From Streptomyces globosus (GTDB taxonomy: Bacteria > Actinomycetota > Actinomycetes > Streptomycetales > Streptomycetaceae): a stretch of DNA of 64,000 nt. Each line of letters begins with the position of its first letter. The stretch's first letter is position 1. A program made the position numbers and the translations under genes. Shown here piece by piece: positions 45,912 through 54,924 of the stretch. Below the pieces are notes generated by a model. It saw only the letters and a list, made by a program, of their open reading frames with translations. It was not told the DNA's origin and made no database searches. Where the stretch lies: assembly GCF_003325375.1 (NCBI RefSeq), contig NZ_CP030862.1:561501-625500 (forward strand). Reading direction: 5' to 3'.

Positions 45912-46664
45912 ATGCCGGCCCACGACGTCCCACCGATCAACGCGCACGCGAACGTGCCACTTTCCGCTGGAGCTACCGTGTCCCAATACGACGATGTCTG
46001 GCTGGTCATACCGGCCTATAACGAGGGCCAGGTGATCGCCGGGGTCGTCGAGGATGCGCGCAAGACGTTCCCCCACATCGTCGTCGTCGACGACGGCAGC
46101 ACCGACGACTCCGCCGAGCACATCGCCACCACCGGCGCCCACCTGGTGCGCCACCCGGTCAACCTCGGCCAGGGCGCCGCCCTGCAGACCGGCCTGAAGT
46201 ACGCCCTGGCCCAGCCCGGCGCCCGCTACTTCGCCACCTTCGACGCGGACGGCCAGCACCAGACCGCCGACGTCGAGAAGATGGTCGAGGTCCTGCGCCG
46301 CGACGAGGCCGACGTCGTCCTCGGCTCCCGCTTCATCGAGCAGAACGGCCAGGTGCCGTGGATCAAGCGGGTCGTGCTGCGCACCGCCGCCGCCGTCAGC
46401 CCGACGGCCCGCAAGCTGAAGCTGACCGACGCGCACAACGGCCTGCGCGTGCTGAGCCGCAAGGCCGCCGAGCAGCTGAACATCACCATGAACGGCATGG
46501 CGCACGCGTCGGAGATCGTCGGCTTCCTCGCCGGGTCCGACCTGCGCGTCGCGGAGGTCCCCGTGGACATCCTCTACACCGAGTACTCGCGCGCCAAGGG
46601 CCAGTCCCTGATCAACGGCGTGAACATCGTCTTCGACATCACCATGCGGGAGCGTGACCGCTGA
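45912..46664 (+). CDS. family 2 glycosyltransferase, polyprenyl-phosphate sugar synthase type
   Basis: 250 residues. WLVIPAYNEGQVIAGVV, VVVDDGSTDDSA, the DXD-like FATFDADGQHQT, VLGSRFIE and HNGLRVLSRKAAEQL are typical of DPM1-like GT2 enzymes; no C-terminal membrane helices. ATG 45912 has GGGGAG six bases upstream. GTG 45978 with GGAG five bases upstream would remove 22 disordered residues and is a real alternative. It overlaps the DUF2304 gene by one base, the pair probably acting together. Confidence 0.87.
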   Translation: MPAHDVPPINAHANVPLSAGATVSQYDDVWLVIPAYNEGQVIAGVVEDARKTFPHIVVVDDGSTDDSAEHIATTGAHLVRHPVNLGQGAALQTGLKYALAQPGARYFATFDADGQHQTADVEKMVEVLRRDEADVVLGSRFIEQNGQVPWIKRVVLRTAAAVSPTARKLKLTDAHNGLRVLSRKAAEQLNITMNGMAHASEIVGFLAGSDLRVAEVPVDILYTEYSRAKGQSLINGVNIVFDITMRERDR

Positions 46665-47071
46665 TGAAGTACTTCTGGATTCAGCTGCTCCTCATCGCGG
46701 GCTCGCTGTCGATGGCCCTGGTCTTCATACGGACCTGGGGCCAGGCCAAGAACCGGGCGTGGAAGCGCATCGCGTTCTCCGTGTTCGTCGTCGTCAACGT
46801 CTACGCGGTGCTCCGCCCGACGGACGTCACCTGGCTCGCCCACAAGCTCGGCGTCGGCCGCGGCACCGACCTCGTGCTGTACGTGATGGTGCTGGCGATG
46901 GGCTTCCTGACGCTCAACACCTTCCTGCGCTTCCGCTCGCTGGAGAAGAAGATCACCGACCTGGCCCGCACGGTCGCGCTCAACGAGGGCGCCCGCCACA
47001 ACGACGAGCGCCTCGGCAAGCCCGAGGAGGGTGCCGGCGCCGGTGCCGGCTCCACGAAGGTGAAGGCCTGA
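46664..47071 (+). CDS. DUF2304 membrane protein
   Basis: 135 residues with three hydrophobic helices (about 5-22, 33-50 with VFVVVNVYAVLRPTDVTWLA, 66-84 with VLYVMVLAMGFLTLNTF) and a cytoplasmic RFRSLEKKITDLARTVAL coiled stretch. This is the DUF2304 layout. Such genes regularly follow DPM1-like GT2 genes, and may supply the membrane part that the soluble enzyme lacks. ATG overlaps the upstream stop (TGATG). Confidence 0.85.
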   Translation: MKYFWIQLLLIAGSLSMALVFIRTWGQAKNRAWKRIAFSVFVVVNVYAVLRPTDVTWLAHKLGVGRGTDLVLYVMVLAMGFLTLNTFLRFRSLEKKITDLARTVALNEGARHNDERLGKPEEGAGAGAGSTKVKA

Positions 47072-47075
47072 CACC

Positions 47076-47981
47076 GTGGCGACGTTCGACTTCATGCTCC
47101 CCTACTACGGGGACGTGCAGCTGATGCAGGACGCCGTCCGCAGCGTCCTGGCCCAGACGGACCCCGACTTCCGCCTCGTCGTCATCGACGACGGGAAGGA
47201 GCCGGACGTCCCGGGCTGGTTCGAGTCGCTCGGCGACCGCCGCGTCACCTACCTGCGCAACGAGCAGAACCTCGGCATCACCAGGAACTTCCAGAAGTGC
47301 GTCTACCTCTCCGAGGCCGACCACGTCGTCATCATGGGCTGCGACGACCTGCTGCACCCCCACTACCTGGAGACCGTCCGCGGCATCCTCGCGGAGCACC
47401 CGGGCATCGGCATGGTCCAGCCCGGCGTCGAGGTCATCGACGGCGAGGGCAGGCCGGCCCACGGACTCGCCGACCAGGCCAAGCGGCGCCTGTACGCCCC
47501 GCAGGTCGACGGCCGGCGCGTGATGGGCGGCGAGGAGCTCGCCACCAGCGTGCTGCGCGGCAACTGGCTGTACTTCCCGTCGATCTGCTGGCGCGGCGAC
47601 GCCCTCCGGAAGATCAACTTCCGGGACGAGTACAGCGTCATCCAGGACCTGGCACTCGTCGTCGACCTCCTGGAGGCCGGCGAGGACATGGTCGTCGACG
47701 AGTCGACGACCGTCTTCCGCTACCGCCGCCACGCCGTCAGCGAGTCCTCGCTCCAGGCGTTCTCCGGCACCCGCTTCACCGAGGCCGAGCGGTACTTCTC
47801 CGCCGTCGCCGCCCGCATGGACGCCCGCGGCTGGCACAAGGCCGCCAAGGCGGCCCGCTTCCGCAGCGCCTCCCGCCTCCACGCGATCACGATGCTGCCG
47901 GGCGCGCTGCGCCGCGGGAACCGCGAAGGCCTGCGTACGCTCGCGCGGCACGCGTTCACGGCCGGACAGCGAGCCGACTGA
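47076..47981 (+). CDS. family 2 glycosyltransferase
   Basis: 301 residues. FDFMLPYYGDVQLMQDAVRS, FRLVVIDDGKEPDV, RNEQNLGITRNFQKCVYLS and the DXD-like MGCDDLLHPHYLE identify a GT-A enzyme of the rhamnosyl/galactosyl type. A late SIQDLALVVDLLEAGE-like segment (IQDLALVVDLL) fits the acceptor domain. GTG start 47076, four bases after the DUF2304 stop. Acceptor unknown. Confidence 0.87.
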   Translation: MATFDFMLPYYGDVQLMQDAVRSVLAQTDPDFRLVVIDDGKEPDVPGWFESLGDRRVTYLRNEQNLGITRNFQKCVYLSEADHVVIMGCDDLLHPHYLETVRGILAEHPGIGMVQPGVEVIDGEGRPAHGLADQAKRRLYAPQVDGRRVMGGEELATSVLRGNWLYFPSICWRGDALRKINFRDEYSVIQDLALVVDLLEAGEDMVVDESTTVFRYRRHAVSESSLQAFSGTRFTEAERYFSAVAARMDARGWHKAAKAARFRSASRLHAITMLPGALRRGNREGLRTLARHAFTAGQRAD

Positions 47982-48054
47982 CGCCCCGCACACCCCAGAC
48001 CGCGGCCCCCCCGGCCCCGCCGCGCGGTTCCCCCCGCATCCGGATTGGACGGAC

Positions 48055-49968
48055 ATGACACACCTGGCCCCCGAGGCCATCGCAGAGCCCGGTGCCACGC
48101 GCGGCGGCACCGCAGCCGGAACGAGGACGGGGGCCGGCCCGGCCGCGGCGGCCGCCGGGCGCCTGCGGGAGTGGTTCTCCCGCCGCTGGGTGCGCGCCCT
48201 CGCCGAGGCGGTCGTCAGCCTGGCGGCCGCCCTCGGCTTCATGCTGCTGAGCCGGCACATCGTGGTGAACCCGATCGTCCGCCTCGGACAGGTCAGCGGC
48301 CTCGCCGCGCTCCAGAAGTACGCGGCCGTCCTCGGCCTGCCGCTCCTCGCCCTCCTCCTCTACACCGCCTACCGCGGCTCGGCCCGGCGGCACGCCCTGG
48401 CCAAGCGCCTGGTGTGCGCGGCGCTGGCCGGCCTGGCCACCGGCATCATCGCCGGCGGGGTCGTCGTCGCCCTGCGCGGCACGCCCCACCCGCTCGGCGG
48501 GCAGGACGGCGACCCGGGCGTCCTGATCGCCATGGCCAACTCGTTCCTCCACGACGAGGGGATGTCGGGCATCTACCCGCCCGCCTTCCCGGCCCTGATG
48601 GCCCTCTGGGCCAAGATCCGCTACCACGGCCGCGGCGAGACCGGCTTCGCCCTGCACGACCTGCAGATCTTCTTCACCGCGGTCGCCGGGCCGATGGCGT
48701 ACCTCGCCTGGCGGACCCTGCTGCGCCCCTTCTGGGCGCTGCTCATCGCGGTGCCGGCGGCCGTGCTGTTCCTCGACCCGATCCGCCCGTACAGCCACGT
48801 CGTCATGATCGTGCTGCTGCCGCTGCTGGGGTACTGGCTGCGGCAGATGCGCCGGCCCGAGGGCCGCACCACCCGGCAGCTGGTGCTGCGCGGGGCCGGC
48901 TTCGGCGTCGTCTTCGGCGCCCTGTTCCTGTGGTATTCCGGCTGGTACGTGTGGGCCGCCCCCGGCGTCGCCGTCCTCGCGCCGTTCCTCTTCCCGTGGC
49001 GCCGCGGCGGCGGGGCCGCCCGCAAGGCCGGCCTGTTCGTCGGCTCCACCGTGGCCGTGGCCGGGGCCGTCGCCTCGCCGCTGCTGTACCAGATGGTGCG
49101 GCTGGGCGCGGAGAACCCCGACCGGTACGCGTTCCTCTCCGTGTACGCCGACCCCGGCTACGTCCTCGGCTGGGTCTCGGACCGGTCCGGGACGCTGACG
49201 TACCAGACCTGGCCGGCCGCCGGCGAGATGGCCGGGCAGAGCGGCTTCGCCCTGCTCCTGCTGTTCGCCGTGGGCCTCGGCCTGGGCCTGGGGCTGCGGA
49301 GCATCATGGTCCGCACGGCGGCGGCGGTCCTCGCGGGGGCCTGGTTCGCCCGCTTCTGGTTCGCCTCGCAGATGGCCCACGAGAAGGCCGTGCAGCTCTA
49401 CCCCCGCACCACCTGGATCATCATGTACTGCCTGATGATCCTGGCCGTGCTCGGCATGATGGCCGCCGTCGGCCGCGGCTCCGGGTGGGTCGAGCGGACC
49501 CTGCGCCCGCGGACCGGCCCGGACGGCGGCCCGCCCGCGGGCCGGGTCGTCCCGCAGCGCGTGGTGCGCCAGCTCGCCGCCGGCATGATCTGCGTGACCG
49601 CCCTGTTCGCGGCGATGGGCGCCTCCTGGTCGGTCAACCGCTACATGCCCTCGCAGGACGTCGACCAGATGGGCATCGACGCCTACCGGGCGCACACCCT
49701 GAAGGAGCGCGACGGCACCTGCCCGCGCTACTCGCCCGTCAAGGGGGAGTGCGAGGACATCAAGAAGCGGGACTGGAAGCCCGCGCCCATCCAGGACTTC
49801 ATCTGGTGCGCGGGCATCCTGGCCGACGAATGGCCGTCCGTCTGCGGGCACAGGGCGCCCGAGGGCGTCCGGTCGCGGACCGACATCGAGCGGGACCGGA
49901 TGGCGGAGCTCGCCGAAGCCGTCAGGAAGGCCGAGGCCGCGAAGAAGGCCGAGTCCGGGAAGAAGTAG
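48055..49968 (+). CDS. large polytopic membrane protein, possible GT-C glycosyltransferase
   Basis: 637 residues. About 50 Ala/Gly-rich residues precede roughly 12-13 hydrophobic helices. A loop after helix 4 has GGQDGDPGVLIAMANSFLHD and SGIYPPAFPALMALWAK; acidic loop residues plus a periplasmic PPxFP motif resemble GT-C enzymes such as the AftA arabinofuranosyltransferase family, which would use polyprenyl-linked donors. The C-terminal 100 residues are periplasmic or cytoplasmic with four cysteines (CPRYSPVKGEC, WCAG, VCG) and a Lys/Ala/Glu-rich end. Assignment is tentative. ATG 48055 with GGACGGAC upstream. Confidence 0.6.
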   Translation: MTHLAPEAIAEPGATRGGTAAGTRTGAGPAAAAAGRLREWFSRRWVRALAEAVVSLAAALGFMLLSRHIVVNPIVRLGQVSGLAALQKYAAVLGLPLLALLLYTAYRGSARRHALAKRLVCAALAGLATGIIAGGVVVALRGTPHPLGGQDGDPGVLIAMANSFLHDEGMSGIYPPAFPALMALWAKIRYHGRGETGFALHDLQIFFTAVAGPMAYLAWRTLLRPFWALLIAVPAAVLFLDPIRPYSHVVMIVLLPLLGYWLRQMRRPEGRTTRQLVLRGAGFGVVFGALFLWYSGWYVWAAPGVAVLAPFLFPWRRGGGAARKAGLFVGSTVAVAGAVASPLLYQMVRLGAENPDRYAFLSVYADPGYVLGWVSDRSGTLTYQTWPAAGEMAGQSGFALLLLFAVGLGLGLGLRSIMVRTAAAVLAGAWFARFWFASQMAHEKAVQLYPRTTWIIMYCLMILAVLGMMAAVGRGSGWVERTLRPRTGPDGGPPAGRVVPQRVVRQLAAGMICVTALFAAMGASWSVNRYMPSQDVDQMGIDAYRAHTLKERDGTCPRYSPVKGECEDIKKRDWKPAPIQDFIWCAGILADEWPSVCGHRAPEGVRSRTDIERDRMAELAEAVRKAEAAKKAESGKK

Positions 49969-49988
49969 GCGCCGCCGGAAGGCTGCCC

Positions 49989-50030
49989 GGGCCCCCGGCC
50001 CACCGCGTGCGCGCGGCGGACCGGGGGCCC
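49989..50030 (+). terminator. terminator after the GT-C-like gene
   Basis: GGGCCCCCGG (49989-49998) pairs with CCGGGGGCCC (50021-50030); inner CCGC/GCGG extends it. Confidence 0.82.
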
Positions 50031-50158
50031 TCGCGTTCCCTCCCTCCCGGCAGCCGCCCGGACCCCACCCGATCCCCTGTTCGAGCGGGCAAGTAGCATC
50101 CGCCCCAACAACCGTGTCTTCACCGGGTCGTACGGGCCCAAGGGGTGGGAAGGACAAC

Positions 50159-52762
50159 GTGAAACTGAATCGTGTACGGGGGACGGCTCTGGCTGCCGTG
50201 CTCGGTGCCGCCGCGGTCCTGGGCGTCCAGGCCACGGCGGGCGCCGAGCCGGGGCCCGGGGCAGGCACAGGCGGATCGACGGCCTACAGCAGCAAGTCGA
50301 AGGCCAGGGGGCCGGTCGCGAGCGAGGTGCACAAGCTCGCGCTGAAGGCCAAGGGCGCCGGCGAGGCCGGTCTCGCCCGGCAGGACACCGAGCCGTTCGG
50401 CCTCCTCGGCGTCTCCTGGACGGACCCGGCAGCCAAGGTCGAGGGAACCATCGAGGCCCGCGCCCGCGACGCCCGCACGGGCAAGTGGTCGCGCTGGATC
50501 GAACTGGAGCCCATCAAGCCCGGCATGGACGGGCCGCGCCCCGGCGCGAAGGGTGCGACCGAGCCCGTGTGGGTCGGCGCCTCCGACGGCGCCGAGGTCC
50601 GCGTCAAGGGCGGAGCGATACCCGCCGGCATGGAGCTCAACCTGGTCGACCCGGGCGGCAAGGCCGGCGCCGCGGAGCGCAGCGGCACCCTGAACGCGGA
50701 CCCGGCGGCCTTCGCCGCGACCACCGCGGAACCGGGACCGCCGTCCACCGCCCCCAAGCCGGCCGTCGTCACGCGGCAGGAGTGGGGCGCCGACGAGTCC
50801 CTCAACGACGAGGGCCCGATCTACCTCCCCGGGGGCCAGGTCAAGGCCGTCTTCGTCCACCACACCGCGGACACCCAGCCGTACGACTGCTCGCAGTCGG
50901 CCGCGATCGTCCAGGGCATCCACGTCTACCACGTGAAGACCAACGGCTGGCGCGACCTCGGCTACAACTTCCTCGTCGACAAGTGCGGCACGATCTTCGA
51001 GGGCCGGCAGGGCGGAATCGACCAGCCCGTCCTCGGCGCGCACACCTACGGCTGGAACGCCGAGTCGGCGGGCATCGCCGTCCTCGGCGACTACACCTCC
51101 GGCGGGAGCAGCCCGGCCGCCCAGGCGGCGATCGCCCGTATCGCCGCGTACAAGCACGGCCAGTACGACGGCGACATGAACGGCACCGCCATGCTGACCG
51201 CGGGCGCCACGCAGGTCAACTTCTTCGGCAAGTCCTTCACCGCCGGGCAGGCCTACCCGTTCAAGGCGGTCTCCGGGCACCGGGACGGCTTCAACACGCA
51301 GTGCCCGGGCAACCAGCTCTACGCGCAGCTCGACGCGGTCCGCGCCGCCGGCCCCGCCGCACAGCTGAAGGCGACCACCCTGAACGGCAAGCCCGTCCAG
51401 CCGGGCACCGTCCACCAGACCGGCGGCCCGGTCATCCTGGAGTGGAGCACCAGCACGCCCAGCGACCGGCTGGCGAAGTTCGAGCTGCTGGTCGACGGCT
51501 CCCCGGTCGCGACCGTGCCGGGCACCGCCCGCTCCGCCGGCGCGGTGCTGCCCTCCGGCAGCCACCAGGTCGAGGTCCGGGCCACCGCGGCGAACGGCGC
51601 CGTGTCCACCTCGCTGCCGGTCAGCGTCCTCGCCGAGGTCAGCCCGGCCACGTTCGTGCCGGTCACCCCGAAGCGGCTGATGGACACCCGCGAGGGCCTC
51701 GGCGTGCCGAAGGCCCAGGTGGGGCCGGGCGGCACGGTCACCCTGCCCGTCGCGGGCGTCCAGGGCGTCCCGGCCACGGGCGTCACGTCCGTCGTGCTGA
51801 ACGTGACGGCGACCAACCCGACGGAGGCGAGCTTCGTCTCGGTCTACCCGAACGGCATGACGCGCACCAGCGCGTCGAACCTGAACTTCACCGCCGGCCG
51901 GACCATCCCCAACCTGGTGGTCGTCCCCGTCGTCGACGGCAAGGTGAACTTCTACAACAACCAGGGCCGGGTCGACCTGATCGCGGACATCACGGGCTAC
52001 TTCGCTGCGGGGTCGGCGGGCTCGTCGCACTTCAACATCGGGCCGAAGCGGCTGATGGACACCCGTGAGGGCCTGGGTGTGCCGAAGGCGCCGGTCTCGG
52101 GCGGCGGCACGGTGACCCTGCCGGTGGCGGGCGTGCAGGGCGTCCCGGCGACGGGTGTGACCGCGGTGGTGCTGAACGTGACGGCGACCAACCCGACGGA
52201 CTCCAGCTTCGTGTCGGTCTACCCGAGCGGGACGACCCGTACGAGCGCTTCGAACCTGAACTTCACCGCCGGCCAGACCATCCCGAACCTGGTGGTCGTG
52301 CCGGTGGTGGACGGCAAGGTGAGCTTCTACAACAACTCCGGCCGGGTCGACCTGATCGCGGACATCACGGGCTACTTCGCTGCGGGGTCGGCGGGCTCGT
52401 CGCACTTCAACATCGGGCCGAAGCGGCTGATGGACACCCGTGAGGGCCTGGGTGTGCCGAAGGCGCCGGTCTCGGGCGGCGGCACGGTGACCCTGCCGGT
52501 GGCGGGCGTGCAGGGCGTCCCGGCGACGGGTGTGACCGCGGTGGTGCTGAACGTGACGGCGACCAACCCGACCGAGGCGAGCTTCGTGTCGGTGTACCCG
52601 AGCGGCACGACGCGCACGAGCGCCTCGAACCTGAACTTCACGCCCGGCCTCACCATCCCGAACCTCGTGGTGGTGCCGGTGGTGGACGGCAAGGTGAGCT
52701 TCTACAACAACTCCGGCCGGGTCGACCTGATCGCCGACATCACGGGCTACTTCGCCCAGTGA
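50159..52762 (+). CDS. secreted PGRP-type N-acetylmuramoyl-L-alanine amidase with three C-terminal repeats
   Basis: 867 residues. Signal peptide KLNRVRGTALAAVLGAAAVL... cleaved after ATAGA. Residues 50-195: a Gly/Ala-rich region. Residues 203-397: amidase_2/PGRP domain with TRQEWGADESLN, zinc ligands in FVHHTADTQPYDCS (about 234), LGAHTYGWNAESAGIAVLG (about 296) and SGHRDGFNTQCPGN (about 374). Residues 400-500: an Ig-like strand-rich region. Residues 504-867: three 125-residue repeats beginning PKRLMDTREGLGVPKA and ending DLIADITGYFA. It should cut the amide bond between MurNAc and the peptide stem outside the cell. GTG 50159 with GGGAAGGA. Position beside surface-polymer genes suggests wall remodelling. 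Confidence 0.9.
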   Translation: MKLNRVRGTALAAVLGAAAVLGVQATAGAEPGPGAGTGGSTAYSSKSKARGPVASEVHKLALKAKGAGEAGLARQDTEPFGLLGVSWTDPAAKVEGTIEARARDARTGKWSRWIELEPIKPGMDGPRPGAKGATEPVWVGASDGAEVRVKGGAIPAGMELNLVDPGGKAGAAERSGTLNADPAAFAATTAEPGPPSTAPKPAVVTRQEWGADESLNDEGPIYLPGGQVKAVFVHHTADTQPYDCSQSAAIVQGIHVYHVKTNGWRDLGYNFLVDKCGTIFEGRQGGIDQPVLGAHTYGWNAESAGIAVLGDYTSGGSSPAAQAAIARIAAYKHGQYDGDMNGTAMLTAGATQVNFFGKSFTAGQAYPFKAVSGHRDGFNTQCPGNQLYAQLDAVRAAGPAAQLKATTLNGKPVQPGTVHQTGGPVILEWSTSTPSDRLAKFELLVDGSPVATVPGTARSAGAVLPSGSHQVEVRATAANGAVSTSLPVSVLAEVSPATFVPVTPKRLMDTREGLGVPKAQVGPGGTVTLPVAGVQGVPATGVTSVVLNVTATNPTEASFVSVYPNGMTRTSASNLNFTAGRTIPNLVVVPVVDGKVNFYNNQGRVDLIADITGYFAAGSAGSSHFNIGPKRLMDTREGLGVPKAPVSGGGTVTLPVAGVQGVPATGVTAVVLNVTATNPTDSSFVSVYPSGTTRTSASNLNFTAGQTIPNLVVVPVVDGKVSFYNNSGRVDLIADITGYFAAGSAGSSHFNIGPKRLMDTREGLGVPKAPVSGGGTVTLPVAGVQGVPATGVTAVVLNVTATNPTEASFVSVYPSGTTRTSASNLNFTPGLTIPNLVVVPVVDGKVSFYNNSGRVDLIADITGYFAQ
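51668..52762 (+). repeat. three tandem 375-bp coding repeats
   Basis: Units 51668-52042, 52043-52417 and 52418-52762 (the last lacks the 30-base linker). Units 2 and 3 are identical over roughly their first 155 bases and close throughout; unit 1 differs mostly at third positions. Exact 375-base period, in frame. Confidence 0.92.
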
Positions 52763-52792
52763 CCTGAGGAAACGATTCCGCGCGGAAACGAT

Positions 52793-52835
52793 GCGGCGGG
52801 GGCCTTCCGGATATGTTCCGGGAGGCCCCCGCCGC
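52793..52835 (+). terminator. strong terminator after the amidase gene
   Basis: GCGGCGGGGGCCT (52793-52805) pairs with AGGCCCCCGCCGC (52823-52835), and TCCGG/CCGGG extends it to about 18 bp. A 12-base palindrome TTCCGCGCGGAA (52776-52787) precedes it. Confidence 0.9.
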
Positions 52836-52880
52836 CGTACGCGCTGCTCCGGGCCGGGCGGGCTCGCCGCGTGGCGCTGT

Positions 52881-52908
52881 TTGACCACTCACCGTGGCGG
52901 GGTATTCT
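52881..52908 (+). promoter_or_regulatory. S10 operon promoter
   Basis: TTGACC (52881-52886), 16 bases, TATTCT (52903-52908). The best match between the amidase terminator and rpsJ. Confidence 0.72.
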
Positions 52909-53301
52909 CTTCCGCCCGATTGGCCAGGTGTGCGCCTCGTATGGCAGACTACTCAAGTTGCTCGGCTGAGTGTCGATGCTGCGCGCCTCCCGCCGGGAGG
53001 ACCGGAAGCGAGTCCCACGGTACTCGTCGCCTTTATCTGCCCCCCGGGGCAGCAATGGGGCGGAAGTACGGGAATCTTCCGGGAAGCGTCAGCACGGTGC
53101 CGGCCAGGCGCTCGGCGGGTGTTCCTCCCCCGAATCGCGGTCCTGGGACCGCACCCCCTTGGACAGGGAGTTTCCGTATGGGAATTTTCTGAGAGGGAGT
53201 GCGACACGCCCGACCGCGTGGGTCGGAGAGGAGCGGTGGAGGGATCCACAGCCGGCCGAGGGCCAGAGCGTTTCCACAAGAGACAGGACTACGGAGTAGC
53301 C
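52909..53301 (+). promoter_or_regulatory. long rpsJ leader with the shared stem-loop element
   Basis: About 390 bases with no gene I can support; frames here lack ribosome sites. CTGCCCC-CC-GGGGCAG can fold at 53038-53053. At 53202-53226 lies the 25-base element CGACAC...CCCGACC-GCGTG-GGTCGG, 24 of 25 bases identical to the rpsL leader (36479-36503). The distance from element to start codon is 75 bases here and 51 in rpsL. Confidence 0.62.
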
Positions 53302-53610
53302 ATGGCGGGACAGAAGATCCGCATCCGGCTCAAGGCCTACGACCACGAGGTCATCGACTCCTCGGCGAAGAAGATCGTCGAGACGGTGACCCGCACTGGT
53401 GCGTCGGTCGCGGGCCCGGTGCCGCTGCCCACTGAGAAGAACGTGTACTGCGTCATCAAGTCGCCGCACAAGTACAAGGACTCGCGCGAGCACTTCGAGA
53501 TGCGCACGCACAAGCGCCTGATCGACATCCTCGACCCGACGCCCAAGACCGTTGACTCGCTGATGCGCCTGGACCTTCCGGCCGGCGTCGACATCGAGAT
53601 CAAGCTCTGA
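53302..53610 (+). CDS. rpsJ: 30S ribosomal protein S10
   Basis: 102 residues, first gene of the S10 operon; also Nus[41 protein letters not shown] and [20 protein letters not shown] are standard. Start ATG 53302 with CGGAG at 53292-53296; a longer upstream frame crosses the leader and is rejected. Confidence 0.98.
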   Translation: MAGQKIRIRLKAYDHEVIDSSAKKIVETVTRTGASVAGPVPLPTEKNVYCVIKSPHKYKDSREHFEMRTHKRLIDILDPTPKTVDSLMRLDLPAGVDIEIKL

Positions 53611-53624
53611 GAGGCGTCGAGAAG

Positions 53625-54269
53625 ATGGCAAAGCAGATCAAGGGCGTCCTGGGCGAGAAGCTCGGCATGACCCAGGTCTGGGACGAGAACAACCGTGTCG
53701 TCCCGGTCACCGTCGTCAAGGCCGGCCCCTGCGTCGTCACCCAGGTCCGTACCAACGACACCGACGGCTACGAGTCGGTCCAGATCGCCTTCGGCGAGAT
53801 CGACCCGCGCAAGGTGAACAAGCCCCTCAAGGGCCACTTCGCCAAGGCCGACGTCACCCCCCGCCGCCACCTGGTGGAGCTCCGCACCTCCGACGCCGCC
53901 GAGTACACGCTCGGCCAGGAGATCACCGCGGCCGTGTTCGAGTCCGGCGTCAAGGTTGACGTCACGGGCAACAGCAAGGGCAAGGGCTTCGCCGGTGTCA
54001 TGAAGCGGCACAACTTCCGGGGCCTCGGCGCCGGCCACGGTGTGCAGCGCAAGCACCGCTCCCCCGGTTCGATCGGTGGCTGCGCCACCCCTGGGCGCGT
54101 CTTCAAGGGCGTGCGCATGGCTGGTCGTATGGGCAACGAGCGCGTCACCACCCAGAACCTGACCATCCACGCGGTGGACGCGGAGAAGGGTCTGCTCCTC
54201 ATCAAGGGCGCGGTCCCCGGTCCGAACGGCGGCCTCGTCCTGGTCCGTACCGCGGCCAAGGGGGCTTGA
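53625..54269 (+). CDS. rplC: 50S ribosomal protein L3
   Basis: 214 residues. [53 protein letters not shown] (peptidyl-transferase-centre loop) and [15 protein letters not shown]. Fourteen bases after rpsJ. Confidence 0.98.
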   Translation: MAKQIKGVLGEKLGMTQVWDENNRVVPVTVVKAGPCVVTQVRTNDTDGYESVQIAFGEIDPRKVNKPLKGHFAKADVTPRRHLVELRTSDAAEYTLGQEITAAVFESGVKVDVTGNSKGKGFAGVMKRHNFRGLGAGHGVQRKHRSPGSIGGCATPGRVFKGVRMAGRMGNERVTTQNLTIHAVDAEKGLLLIKGAVPGPNGGLVLVRTAAKGA

Positions 54270-54273
54270 GGTA

Positions 54274-54924
54274 ATGAGCACCATTGACATCCTTTCGCCG
54301 GCAGGCGACAAGGCCGGTACCGTCGAGCTCCCCGCGGAGATCTTCGACGCGAAGACCAGCGTTCCGCTGATCCACCAGGTCGTCGTCGCGCAGCTGGCTG
54401 CGGCCCGTCAGGGCACGCACAAGACCAAGACCCGCGGCGAAGTCCGCGGTGGCGGCAAGAAGCCGTACCGCCAGAAGGGCACCGGCCGCGCCCGTCAGGG
54501 TTCGACCCGCGCTCCGCAGTTCGCCGGCGGTGGCGTCGTCCACGGCCCCGTGCCGCGTGACTACTCGCAGCGGACCCCGAAGAAGATGAAGGCCGCCGCC
54601 CTCCGCGGTGCCCTCTCGGACCGTGCGCGCCACTCCCGCATCCACGTCGTCACCGGCGTGGTCGAGGGTGACGTCTCCACCAAGGCCGCCAAGACGCTGT
54701 TCGGCAAGATCACGGAGCGCAAGAACCTGCTCCTGGTCGTCGAGCGCTCCGACGAGGCCGCGTGGCTGTCCGCCCGCAACCTGCCCCAGGTGCACATCCT
54801 GGAGCCGGGCCAGCTGAACACGTACGACGTGATCGTCTCCGACGACGTGGTCTTCACCCAGGCCGCGCTGGAGTCCTTCGTGTCTGGCCCCAAGGCCGAT
54901 GAGACCGAAGGGAGCGACGCCTGA
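54274..54924 (+). CDS. rplD: 50S ribosomal protein L4
   Basis: 216 residues. The tunnel loop [20 protein letters not shown] and [17 protein letters not shown] are intact, so no macrolide-resistance change in the loop is evident. In other bacteria L4 represses its own operon. Stop overlaps rplW (TGATG). Confidence 0.98.
   Translation: MSTIDILSPAGDKAGTVELPAEIFDAKTSVPLIHQVVVAQLAAARQGTHKTKTRGEVRGGGKKPYRQKGTGRARQGSTRAPQFAGGGVVHGPVPRDYSQRTPKKMKAAALRGALSDRARHSRIHVVTGVVEGDVSTKAAKTLFGKITERKNLLLVVERSDEAAWLSARNLPQVHILEPGQLNTYDVIVSDDVVFTQAALESFVSGPKADETEGSDA

Noticed and set aside
51668..52762. Regular repeats considered as a CRISPR-like array
   Set aside because: Units are 375 bases, contiguous, in frame and encode a repeated domain; no spacers and no cas genes.
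52791..53301. Short frames in the rpsJ leader on both strands
   Set aside because: No ribosome sites, Arg/Pro/Ser-rich products, and they overlap a terminator and promoter.
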